Below, one piece after another: positions 37,240-45,318 of a stretch of DNA of 64,000 nt. The position numbers and the translations under genes are program-made. This stretch comes from Arenibacter antarcticus (lineage in GTDB: Bacteria > Bacteroidota > Bacteroidia > Flavobacteriales > Flavobacteriaceae), in NCBI RefSeq assembly GCF_041320605.1, contig NZ_CP166679.1:3830001-3894000 (forward strand), given 5' to 3'. The number at the start of each line of letters is the position of its first letter. The stretch's first letter is position 1. The notes under the pieces were generated by a model. The model made no database searches. It was given only the letters and a program-made list of their open reading frames with translations, and was not told the DNA's origin.

Positions 37240-38118
37240 ATGAAAAATCACTATTTTCCTGATCAAATTTTAAATCGAGTTAAAGGTAGTTTCACTCTTC
37301 TGCTATGCATTGCATTTTTAGGAGGGTGTGCTGTAAATAAACGATCTAATGCCATAAATGGAGAAGAGGTAGAAATACAACTGTTAGAGCAAGAAGATGA
37401 TAGCGAAGGTATATTGACATCTATATTGGGATTGGTGATTCCGCAAGTCATAAATTGGGGTGTTAGCGGTGCCACAACTTTAATCGATAAACAAGCAGAA
37501 AAATATACGGCGGACTATAGTGCTAGTATCTCTAGGAGTGATTTTTATGTGTCAGGGGTAAGAAAAAATGAATTGCTTCAAAAGTACAAAGGATTTGAAG
37601 TAATAAGAAAAGCCGATATAGTAGCTACAAATGGTGGGTCTTTAAGGTCGCAAGTGTCCAGTAATTTTGTTTTTCATTTCGATTTAAATCCTGAAAAAAC
37701 ATTCATGTCCTTAAATCCTAAAAAAATTGTAGTGCATTATGCCAAAGCAAAACTTAATGAAAAGGATCATAATTTAGATGTCTTGGTGGCTATCAGTATC
37801 TCTTCTACTTGGGTAGATGCGGGGAAAACTTTTAATAAAAAAGAAATAGCCAGTCTTGAATTCCGATTTTCCGATATCGTCATTAATCAGAACTATGATG
37901 AAAATAGTGATCTAATCAAATCACAACTAAACAACTGGTTTCCCTTGCCTCCAATATCGGTAGATAACGAAAACAATGTGGAGGATCACGGTTATTTTGA
38001 CATTGACATAAAAGTGATAGAAACCGATGATTTTGGAAAAAGATTGGAAAAATATAGTACTACTCTTAAGAGCAATAGCGACTTGATTAATGCAGTGCTC
38101 AATAAATTGGTGGATTAG
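37240..38118 (+). CDS. Unknown lipoprotein
   Basis: A 292-residue lipoprotein with an extended leader: a 16-residue polar start, a hydrophobic stretch and the lipobox LGGC (Cys30). The mature protein mixes beta and charged segments, with TSILGLVIPQVINWGVSGATTLIDKQAEKY near 60-90 and a C-terminal acidic DHGYFDIDIKVIETDDFGKRLEKYS. No family is recognised. It is convergent with the cyclase gene, whose stop lies 41 bases beyond, and has no obvious partner. Confidence 0.8.
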   Translation: MKNHYFPDQILNRVKGSFTLLLCIAFLGGCAVNKRSNAINGEEVEIQLLEQEDDSEGILTSILGLVIPQVINWGVSGATTLIDKQAEKYTADYSASISRSDFYVSGVRKNELLQKYKGFEVIRKADIVATNGGSLRSQVSSNFVFHFDLNPEKTFMSLNPKKIVVHYAKAKLNEKDHNLDVLVAISISSTWVDAGKTFNKKEIASLEFRFSDIVINQNYDENSDLIKSQLNNWFPLPPISVDNENNVEDHGYFDIDIKVIETDDFGKRLEKYSTTLKSNSDLINAVLNKLVD

Positions 38119-38159
38119 TTAAAATAGTAAAACTTGAATACCAAATTTCTTACTGATTC

Positions 38160-40001
38160 TTATATGCAATGATCCACAAAATACATTTTTATCTTTCCCC
38201 GATTCTTAACTTGGACTTCTCCTCTATATTCGCAAGTATAATCTGATTTTATAAGATCGTAAGTATTTTTTGATATATTTATTCTCCCGGGGACGGACGC
38301 AGATTCCATCCGCGATGCCACATTTACCGTATCGCCCCATATATCATAAGAGAATTTCTTCGTCCCCACTATCCCGGCCACTACTGGTCCGGTATGTATC
38401 CCTATTCGGATATTAAAACGGGTTTCTTCTAATTTTTCCTCCATTTTGGCCGCCACTACAAAGTCACGGATCTCAAAAGCGGCCCTTATCATTCTATAGG
38501 CGTGGTCTTTTGTAGGAAACGGCAATCCCCCTGCACACATATAGGCATCCCCCACGGTCTTTATCTTCTCTAAACCATGTTTTTCCATAATCTCATCAAA
38601 TTTCGTGAAATAGTAATCAATACTTTCTACCAATTTTTCGGGAGGTAAATTTTCCGCATAATGGGTAAACCCTTCAAAATCGGTAAACAGCACGGTAACG
38701 GATTCGAACTTTTTGGCCTTAACACTCCCATTTTGTTTTAATTCGGCAGCAGTTTCCTCAGGAAGAATATTGAGGAGCAACTGTTCTGATCGATCTTTTT
38801 CCTGCTCTATAATCTTTTTTGTTTTACGGATATACCTGTTGCGTCTGTACAATCCAAATGCCAAAAGTCCGATTAAAAATAGGGCAATGACCGTGGCAAT
38901 AACGATGATGCGTTGGGTTTTTTGCTGCTGATTTAAAAGGTCTACTTCTATTTGCTTTTGTGATACCTCATAATTGGTGCGCATATTTGCCATTTGCTGA
39001 ACGGCTGTTATATTTTTTACGCTATCCTTGTAGGCAATGTGTTGTTTGTAATATTCCAAGGCTTCTGCAGAGTTGCCTTTCTTTCCATATAACTCTGACA
39101 GTTGTAAATTAGCTGCACTAATCTGATCTTTTAGTTCGTATTGTTCTGCAAGATTCAGGCTTTTCACTGCATATCCTAATGCCGCGTTCCAATCGTTTCG
39201 CTGCATATATATATCTGACATATAGGTGAGGTAAACACAAATAGGATAATAATCACCAAGCGCCTCTAATAGGATAATAGCCTCGGATATTTTATTCTCC
39301 GCCATAGAATTCTGTCCTAATTGCGCATAGGCCAAGCCAATATTCCCAAGGTTATAGGCCATTCCAATTTTTGAATCCAGTGCTTTAAATAGCGCTCCGG
39401 ATTCTTTAAAAAATATAAGGGCAGAATCTGGTTTGGCCATGTTAAGATTATATTCATCCCCCAGATTTTCCAAGGCATTGGCATAATTCAACGAATCGTT
39501 CAGTTCCCTAAGAATCCCAATGGCTTTATGGTAATATTGAATGGTGTTGCTGTGGTTACCCATAATAGAATAAACATGGGCAATAGAGATATACAATAGC
39601 CCCAGATCATGATTCAAATTTTCATCACTGGCAAGTTTTACTCCTTTAAAATAACTCGCCAATCCCTCACTAAGGTCCCCTTTTAGTCGAAGAGAATTTC
39701 CTTTTTCGCGATATCCAACAAGTAGGTATTGTTTGGAACCCAGTTCTTTGGCCGTTTTTAAGAGTTCTTCACTATAATGTAATGATTTTTCAGGGTTAGG
39801 GTGATTTTTAGCAAGGTCACCCAGGAGTTGTAGACGATCTTTCTTTGCAAAAGCACCTGTGTTATATAGTATTTCCAGACTATCGGCTATGGTTCGGTTC
39901 TGACCGTATATCATCGGAAAGGATACAACAAGAAAGCCTAAGGGTAAGACAGCCTTTTTGCAATAAACCCATGTTTTCTTACAAAATAAAGCCATAAGCA
40001 T
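38160..40001 (-). CDS. TPR-transmembrane class III nucleotide cyclase
   Basis: A 613-residue membrane enzyme. A signal sequence ends at IYGQ (about 34). A periplasmic array of tetratricopeptide repeats (about 50-340) follows, for example YANALENLGDEYNL and MAYNLGNIGLAYAQLGQ. Then come a transmembrane helix (about 362-382), a linker coil and the class III cyclase domain (about 425-600). Metal-binding Asp441 is in LFTDFEGFT and Asp485 in KIKTVGDAYM. YDIWGDTVNVASRM supplies the base-contacting Asp and the catalytic Asn and Arg. The Lys/Asp pair suggests ATP rather than GTP. It follows a small secreted-protein gene by 20 bases and is divergent from a DUF5706 membrane protein. Confidence 0.93.
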   Translation of the reverse strand: MLMALFCKKTWVYCKKAVLPLGFLVVSFPMIYGQNRTIADSLEILYNTGAFAKKDRLQLLGDLAKNHPNPEKSLHYSEELLKTAKELGSKQYLLVGYREKGNSLRLKGDLSEGLASYFKGVKLASDENLNHDLGLLYISIAHVYSIMGNHSNTIQYYHKAIGILRELNDSLNYANALENLGDEYNLNMAKPDSALIFFKESGALFKALDSKIGMAYNLGNIGLAYAQLGQNSMAENKISEAIILLEALGDYYPICVYLTYMSDIYMQRNDWNAALGYAVKSLNLAEQYELKDQISAANLQLSELYGKKGNSAEALEYYKQHIAYKDSVKNITAVQQMANMRTNYEVSQKQIEVDLLNQQQKTQRIIVIATVIALFLIGLLAFGLYRRNRYIRKTKKIIEQEKDRSEQLLLNILPEETAAELKQNGSVKAKKFESVTVLFTDFEGFTHYAENLPPEKLVESIDYYFTKFDEIMEKHGLEKIKTVGDAYMCAGGLPFPTKDHAYRMIRAAFEIRDFVVAAKMEEKLEETRFNIRIGIHTGPVVAGIVGTKKFSYDIWGDTVNVASRMESASVPGRINISKNTYDLIKSDYTCEYRGEVQVKNRGKIKMYFVDHCI

Positions 40002-40021
40002 ATGAATAGTATTGTATAATC

Positions 40022-40507
40022 TTATACCTTAATTTTTGGATCAATTTCATAAAGGTCGCCTTCTATACTAAACCTAATGATGTATTTATAAACATTGTCT
40101 TTTGTTTTTTCCTTTATTTTTGCTTTAATCTTTTTCCTGTTATCACCATGACCTTTGTTCCCTTTTATTTTTTTGTTGTTAAACAGGTCTTTTCTATTAG
40201 GATTTTGAGAGTCGGCCATAATTTCTATTTCCTCTATATTAACTTCTGCACCTGAAGAGGACTCGCCCTCCCACTCTATTTCATCGTTTTCATTTACAAA
40301 AATGGTAAATGCCTCTGGGTCGTCTATATCCGCTACCTGAGTTCCTTCACTTACAGAAAAAGAAAATGCTTTTTTGTTATTTCCTTGGTTTAGGCCATCC
40401 ATATCTACGTGCAATGTTACAATATGCGTTGTTTGGGCATAGGTAATGCTGCAGAACAATAGGAGTGCAATTCCCCATATCATAAAATGGTCCTTATTGG
40501 TTTTCAT
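40022..40507 (-). CDS. Secreted basic protein, first gene of the cyclase operon
   Basis: A 161-residue exported protein of unknown family. The signal peptide covers MKTNKDHFMIWGIALLLFCS and is cleaved after TYAQ. The first half is acidic (VADIDDPEAFTIFVNENDEIEWEGE), the second very basic (FNNKKIKGNKGHGDNRKKIK). It ends with strands YKYIIRFSIEGDLYEIDPKI. The acidic half resembles a small beta-sandwich sensing module. The cyclase gene begins 20 bases after its stop, so the two are co-transcribed. It may bind the periplasmic TPR part of the cyclase; that is inference from position only. Confidence 0.8.
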   Translation of the reverse strand: MKTNKDHFMIWGIALLLFCSITYAQTTHIVTLHVDMDGLNQGNNKKAFSFSVSEGTQVADIDDPEAFTIFVNENDEIEWEGESSSGAEVNIEEIEIMADSQNPNRKDLFNNKKIKGNKGHGDNRKKIKAKIKEKTKDNVYKYIIRFSIEGDLYEIDPKIKV

Positions 40508-40788
40508 AATCAGAAGTTTTTGTATGAATAGAAATGTAAATTACCATCCCTTAAAATTATAGCATTGCCAATTAGGACGAAACCCCCGTTTTAATGTCCT
40601 AAAGGGATTTATGGGTTATCCAAGCTTCAAGACCATCTATACTAATATTGAAAATTGGGACTGCATGGGATGGAAGCGAATATATCTACAAGAAAAATAA
40701 ACAGATTTATGCCATCTATTTGTTATCTTACAAGAGCCCAAGCACCAAGGTATTAGTCCAATAATCCGCAATAATATAACTCATTTAT

Positions 40789-41379
40789 ATGGAGCAACCT
40801 CAGCAACCACCTCAAAGCGTAAAACCAGACAATAGTAGTTTACCCAATCCAAGAGGGAGCCATGCGGAAGAATTGGTGGACCATTATTGGGGAAGTATTA
40901 ATTATGTATTTAGTCTAATCAAAGCTTCAGAGATTAAAGCCGGACTTATATTATCTTTTTATGGGATCCTTTTTAATTTCTTCTATCAAAATACTTCATA
41001 TGTAGTATTATTAGGTAAGGATTATTTTTTCATCTATGTGCTAATCGCTATTTGGTTGGGGTTGACCATGGCGTCTATTTATTTTAGTATTCGCTGTTTT
41101 ATGCCTAGGATAGAAGCGAAGTTTGATAAGAACATGTTTTTTTTCGGGGATGTAATTACCAAATACGGTGATATTAAAGAGTTTTCAAAAACGTTTTACA
41201 AGATTAGTTTGGATGAGGTGGAGCTATTTGATCAATTAGGACAACAAATTTATATCAACTCTAAAATCGCGGCCTTAAAGTTCAAGTTTGTAAATAGGTC
41301 GATACGATTATTGGCCTTTAGCCTGTTATTATTATTTCTCCTATTAGTTTCCGTTATTCTTATTTCGGTAATGGGATAG
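40789..41379 (+). CDS. Pycsar-effector-type (DUF5706) membrane protein
   Basis: A 196-residue membrane protein. After a Pro/Gln-rich polar start comes a helix with SLIKASEIKAGLILSFYGILF (about 42-62), the mark of the DUF5706/PycTM membrane module. A second membrane helix follows (about 75-100). Then come a cytoplasmic segment (105-165) with FFFGDVITK and FDQLGQQIYINSKIAALKFKFVN, and a last helix (about 170-193). In Pycsar defence, PycTM senses cCMP or cUMP made by a partner cyclase and breaks the inner membrane. Here the gene is divergent from a TPR-cyclase operon, with 281 bases between the starts. Similar domains also occur without a cyclase in Bacteroidota, so a defence role is unproved. 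Confidence 0.78.
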   Translation: MEQPQQPPQSVKPDNSSLPNPRGSHAEELVDHYWGSINYVFSLIKASEIKAGLILSFYGILFNFFYQNTSYVVLLGKDYFFIYVLIAIWLGLTMASIYFSIRCFMPRIEAKFDKNMFFFGDVITKYGDIKEFSKTFYKISLDEVELFDQLGQQIYINSKIAALKFKFVNRSIRLLAFSLLLLFLLLVSVILISVMG

Positions 41380-41454
41380 AACGGGTTGTATTTGGACCTA
41401 TAGCTACTATTGAAGAAACGGGTTGTATTTGGACCTATAGCTACTATTGAAGAA
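41380..41454. repeat. Perfect 37-base tandem duplication
   Basis: Two abutting copies of a 37-base unit, beginning AACGGGTTGTATTTGG and ending CTACTATTGAAG, follow at once after the stop of the DUF5706 gene. The copies are identical, which points to a recent slippage or unequal-crossover event. There is no coding content. Confidence 0.95.
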
Positions 41455-41506
41455 TTTGTAATATAAATTACTTATTGAATATGAAATAATGTGGAAATAA
41501 AACAAA

Positions 41507-41537
41507 AAAAAAGCCCATCCGTTGGGATGGGCTTTTA
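41507..41537 (-). terminator. Terminator of second cold-shock gene
   Basis: The stem AAAAGCCCATCC/GGATGGGCTTTT (41509-41520 and 41525-41536) has a GTTG loop. On the minus strand it is followed by a long T-run. It is the same core as the terminator of the paralogue at 10569. Confidence 0.92.
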
Positions 41538-41554
41538 TAAACATTAAGATATAT

Positions 41555-41749
41555 CTAATCGATTACTTTTACGTTTATCGCGTTTAATCCTTTTTTACCA
41601 TCTTGAAGATCAAAAGATACTTCATCGCCTTCGCGAATTTCATCTATTAATCCAGAAATGTGTACAAAATGATCTTTTTCTACGCCTTCTTCAGTGATAA
41701 ATCCAAAACCTTTAGTTTCATTGAAGAATTTTACTGTTCCTTTGCTCAT
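41555..41749 (-). CDS. CspA-family cold-shock protein, second copy
   Basis: A 64-residue cold-shock domain protein. The start at 41749 (MSKGTVKFFNETKGF) is used because it matches the paralogue at 10626; the 17 codons before it are leader sequence. RNP1 KGFGFI and RNP2 VHIS are intact. It differs from the first copy at only a few places (for example E for D at 11, QDGKK for EEGNK near 52). In the leader, TTTGTTAA...ACATTTGCC resembles the leader of the first copy and may hold the promoter. Confidence 0.97.
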   Translation of the reverse strand: MSKGTVKFFNETKGFGFITEEGVEKDHFVHISGLIDEIREGDEVSFDLQDGKKGLNAINVKVID

Positions 41750-42223
41750 TGTAATAATATTAAATTTTAAATACTTTATATTCGGCAAATGTGGGGACAA
41801 TAATTAACAAATGAGCTATTTATTTCATTAATTTTTAATTATCAGCGTTTTGGGGACCTAATTACCCATTTTTAAAAGCTTATTTTCTTGTAAAACGTAC
41901 GTTTAAAAGACCAGTGGATCTTTCCCATGCATCCAGTACATTCTAACTGGTATGGTGTTCCTCTACTCTTGAAAATTAAGGAGTAAACCAGGATAGGAAG
42001 AACATTAATTTATTTCATGAAAGTATCCTTCAATTTAAAGTAGCAATTACTTTTTAATAGGTTACTTTTGCCGACTTAATTATCAAGAATCTCACAAAAG
42101 AGATAGCAACCTGCATTAACGAGCAAGGTGCTAAAGAGATAAGCCAAAGGGATTTGGAACAAATGTTACCCCATCCTCCCATTAATTGCCTTTATCTTTT
42201 TGGTGCTTCTACAAAACAAAAAA
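41750..42223. other. Intergenic region before nhaC-like gene
   Basis: The left end is the leader of the cold-shock gene. On the right, 42061-42180 on the plus strand is an open frame after a stop, reading VTFADLIIKNLTKEIATCIN then EQGAKEISQRDLEQML. The composition is clearly protein-like. It ends without a recognisable partner and overlaps the leader of the antiporter gene in another frame. I take it as a gene fragment, not a functional gene. Confidence 0.4.
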
Positions 42224-43543
42224 ATGGCAAACCAAAAATTCACGGATCCAAGTTTTAAAGCGCTAATACCCTTGTTGGTATTTGTATTTACCTTCTTAGG
42301 TGTTGGTCTGTATCTCAACGATTTTTATGCATTACCATCACCTATAGCAGTAATTGCAGGAATTATCGTAGCCTTTCTAATTTTTAGACAATCTGTTAAT
42401 TCAAAGATTGCAACCCTTTTAAAAGGTTGCGGAGATGACAAAATACTTACCATGTGCCTTATTTACCTTTTAGCAGGTGCCTTTGCCGCCATTACCGAAG
42501 CTACAGGAAGTGTGGATGCCATTGTAAATTTTGGGTTGGACACTATTGACATACAGTACCTATATTTCGGAATATTTATTATTGCCTCCTTTTTATCTGT
42601 TTCTACTGGGACTTCCGTAGGTTCTATAGTGGCCTTGGCTCCTATTGTTGTAGGGTTTGCGGATAAGGGCGATGTGTCCCTTCCAATTTTGTGTGGGGCC
42701 TTATTAGGTGGCTCAATGTTTGGAGACAACCTATCGTTAATATCAGATACCACTATTGCCGCAACCCAGTCCCTAGGCTGTAAAATGAGCGATAAATTTA
42801 AGCAGAATATAAAAATAGCCCTGCCAGCGGCACTACTGACCATTGCCATATTAATTTTCCAGGGGAAGGGGGTCAAGACCAATACTACCGAAGTAATTGC
42901 CCAAAGCTATTCCATCATAAAGATTATGCCCTATCTGTTGGTAATCGCCCTCTCGGTAGTAGGAATCAATGTCTTTGTAGTACTGCTTATTGGAGTGGTG
43001 GCCGCCGGTACATTAGGGATATCTTATGGGGATTTTTCCCTCTTGGAATCAACCAAAATTGTCTATGTCGGATTTACAAATATGACAGAGATCTTCTTAT
43101 TGTCCTTACTTTCTGGTGGCTTGGCTGCTTTGGTGGCCAAAAATGGGGGAATAGATTATATGTTAAATAAAATAAAAGGATTGATACGCGGTAAATCCTC
43201 TGCCCAGTATGGTATTGCGGCACTAGTGGGAAGCATAAATTTGGCCATTGCCAATAATACAGTTTCTATTATTATTGTGGGATCTATTGCCAAAACTATT
43301 AATGATGATTACGGTCTAGATAATAAGGAAACTGCATCCATTTTGGATATTTTCGCCTGTATTTCGCAAGGCCTCTTACCCTATGGTGCGCAAGTATTAA
43401 TGATCTTAAGCCTTTCCAAAGGAAGATTAGACTATCTCGATCTTATTTCAAACACCTGGTATCTCTATATTTTGTTTATGTGGACGATTTTTTACATCGG
43501 GTTTAAACCTTTGTTTTACAATAGGTTACGGCCTACTGGTTAA
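42224..43543 (+). CDS. NhaC-family Na+/H+ antiporter
   Basis: A 439-residue inner-membrane transporter with about eleven hydrophobic helices. The start ATG at 42224 (MANQKFTDPSFKAL) is preferred to a TTG eight codons upstream. The family signature is GGSMFGDNLSLISDTTIAATQSLG near 165-190, the conserved acidic substrate site of NhaC-like antiporters. A second half-repeat has SGGLAALVAKNGGIDYML and AIANNTVSIIIVG. It exchanges sodium for protons and serves pH and salt homeostasis. The nearest family members are annotated NhaC; arginine/ornithine- or tyrosine-type relatives exist, so the ion specificity is inferred. Confidence 0.88.
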   Translation: MANQKFTDPSFKALIPLLVFVFTFLGVGLYLNDFYALPSPIAVIAGIIVAFLIFRQSVNSKIATLLKGCGDDKILTMCLIYLLAGAFAAITEATGSVDAIVNFGLDTIDIQYLYFGIFIIASFLSVSTGTSVGSIVALAPIVVGFADKGDVSLPILCGALLGGSMFGDNLSLISDTTIAATQSLGCKMSDKFKQNIKIALPAALLTIAILIFQGKGVKTNTTEVIAQSYSIIKIMPYLLVIALSVVGINVFVVLLIGVVAAGTLGISYGDFSLLESTKIVYVGFTNMTEIFLLSLLSGGLAALVAKNGGIDYMLNKIKGLIRGKSSAQYGIAALVGSINLAIANNTVSIIIVGSIAKTINDDYGLDNKETASILDIFACISQGLLPYGAQVLMILSLSKGRLDYLDLISNTWYLYILFMWTIFYIGFKPLFYNRLRPTG

Positions 43544-43987
43544 ATATAGCTGATGGAGTTGGATGTTGGTTTTAGGAAGGGTTGAGATCAACCAGTGGAA
43601 ATCCTGTATCCATAGAAAAGTGGCTTACTCCATGCTTTGGTCAATCTACACCCCGTTTGGTATCCGTTTTGAAGGCGCCGAGCCATTTTAATGTGAAAGA
43701 ACTGTACAGGAACAGCACATAATTCTTTTGAATTACAACAGATTACCTAATTTAATTATCAACATAATGCTTAAATCCCTATGAAGGATCCTTTCGGAAA
43801 CGAAATGCTTTCCTTCGGACAGCAATTGGTTGCCTTCGTCCCAACTTATTTGTTTTTAGAAGGTTTATGGTTTTAATTTGAGTTGCATCCCCCATGCACT
43901 ACAAAGTGGTCCAAACTTATTGGTTTCCGAACACTATTAAACCTCAATGGAACCATTAAAATTGAAACCCCTTAAATATAGTTGAAA
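43544..43987. other. Intergenic stretch, 444 bases
   Basis: Mixed-composition spacer. The part at 43600-43720 is less AT-rich and holds short stop-broken frames, none convincing. No strong hairpin or repeat was seen. It may include worn remnants. Confidence 0.4.
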
Positions 43988-44323
43988 ATGAAAAACACAA
44001 ACCCTCAGTGGTCCAAGAAAGAGTTGAATATTTATATCCTCTTGCTATGTGCAAAGGCAGATTTTCACGAGACAACAAAAGAACTGGACCTGATTAAATC
44101 TAAAATTGACGAAAAGACCTTTGAAAGATTATATGCCGAATTTTCTAATGATGATGAAGATAGTAGTATCCTTAAAATTGAAGACGCCATTGCAAGACAT
44201 GAATATTCTTATATAGAACTGATTAAAATAAAACAGGAGGTCATGGATGTTTTTAAGACGGATAAAAAATTCCATTTGATGGAACATAGATTGAGCGATC
44301 TCCTAGATAATATTTTATACTAA
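43988..44323 (+). CDS. Small TerB-like helical protein
   Basis: A 111-residue soluble, all-helical protein. The start ATG at 43988 (MKNTNPQWSKKELNIYILLL) is preferred to a TTG two codons earlier. The pattern ELNIYILLLCAKADFHETTKELDLIKSKI, followed by helices and ending MEHRLSDLLDNIL, recalls the TerB/DjlA N-terminal fold of stress-related proteins, but the acidic metal-binding residues of TerB are not clearly present. The family is not certain and the function is unknown. It has no close neighbour on the same strand. Confidence 0.7.
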   Translation: MKNTNPQWSKKELNIYILLLCAKADFHETTKELDLIKSKIDEKTFERLYAEFSNDDEDSSILKIEDAIARHEYSYIELIKIKQEVMDVFKTDKKFHLMEHRLSDLLDNILY

Positions 44324-44654
44324 TCTACCTGTTGCACAAAGCCAGTTACTTTTATGAGTTGATGCTTTCTTCTTTGAGGTATAATCAATAAGTTTAAAAC
44401 TGAATTTATTTATAATCAACAAAAATAGTTGATCGGAATTTTAATAACATTATTTTCTCCTTGATTGCTTTGTTGGCTATATCACTTCGTGCAAAAGGCC
44501 CAACTACTACCCTATATTATGTCAATATAGTATTGTAAAGTTCTGTTAAACCTGCTGCAAAAAATGAATGTTCATTCTTTTAATGCTATCTTTGTGATGA
44601 AATTGGTTGAAAACAATCCAATGAAGGTGACAGAATTTAATATAACACGGTGCT
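44324..44654. other. Intergenic region upstream of TetR gene
   Basis: This 331-base spacer carries, at its right end, the operator and promoter described at 44563-44594. An inverted repeat AATCAAC...GTTGATC lies near 44416-44436. No gene is seen. Confidence 0.5.
44563..44594 (+). promoter_or_regulatory. TetR operator-like palindrome and promoter
   Basis: AATGAA-TG-TTCATT (44563-44576) is a perfect 6-base-arm palindrome. It is followed after 10 bases by TATCTTTG (44587-44594), which fits the Bacteroidota -7 box TAnnTTTG. The palindrome lies in the -33 position. Binding of the TetR protein encoded 61 bases downstream would block it, implying autoregulation. The assignment is inference from position and symmetry. 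Confidence 0.6.
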
Positions 44655-45233
44655 ATGGCAAAACTTCAGAAAAGTATAGAAAAGCGGAATGCGTTGGTTA
44701 AAGCGACCATCAGCTTGGTAAACAATAACGGATTTCACGCTACGCCAATGTCCAAAATAGCGAAAATGGCCAATGTATCCCCTGCTACTATTTATCTATA
44801 TTTTGACAATAAGCAAGATTTGGTAAACAAGGTGTATATAGAGGTTAAATCGGCCTTTACAGCCTATGCCTTTAAAAATTATTCTTCAGATATCCCGGTG
44901 ATTGCAGGATTTGAACTGATTTGGAAACGGATTGCCGATTTTAAACTCAAAGAAATGGAAGAAGCAATGTTTTTAGCGCAATGTGATAACACCCCCATGA
45001 TAGATGAAGCCATAAGGCAAGAGGGCTTAGTCCATTTACAGCCCCTATTAGATCTCTGGGAACGTGGGCAAAATGAAGGTATTATAAAACCTTTGTCTCC
45101 TTACCTACTCTATGCCTATACCGTAAATCCATTATCGTTTTTAATGCTTATGCAACAAAGAGGTGCCTTCCAGTTGAACAATCGGCATTTGGAAGAAGCC
45201 TACCAAGCGGCATGGGATAGTATTTCAATATAA
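44655..45233 (+). CDS. TetR-family transcriptional regulator
   Basis: A 192-residue repressor-type regulator. The N-terminal helix-turn-helix (about 8-55) reads ALVKATISLVNNNGFHATPM and SKIAKMANVSPATIYLYFDN, a textbook TetR domain ending YLYFxNKxxL. The C-terminal helical domain binds an unknown ligand. Gene order, with an enone-type reductase and a DJ-1/PfpI protein following on the same strand within 115 bases, suggests that it controls an electrophile-response unit. A symmetric site and -7 box lie upstream of its own start. Confidence 0.93.
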   Translation: MAKLQKSIEKRNALVKATISLVNNNGFHATPMSKIAKMANVSPATIYLYFDNKQDLVNKVYIEVKSAFTAYAFKNYSSDIPVIAGFELIWKRIADFKLKEMEEAMFLAQCDNTPMIDEAIRQEGLVHLQPLLDLWERGQNEGIIKPLSPYLLYAYTVNPLSFLMLMQQRGAFQLNNRHLEEAYQAAWDSISI

Positions 45234-45318
45234 CCCAACACATGTATTAATAGGGCAACTGTTTGTAAGACCGCATTAGACAGGAGTTCTAACACTAATC
45301 GAATAAAAAACAAATAAA

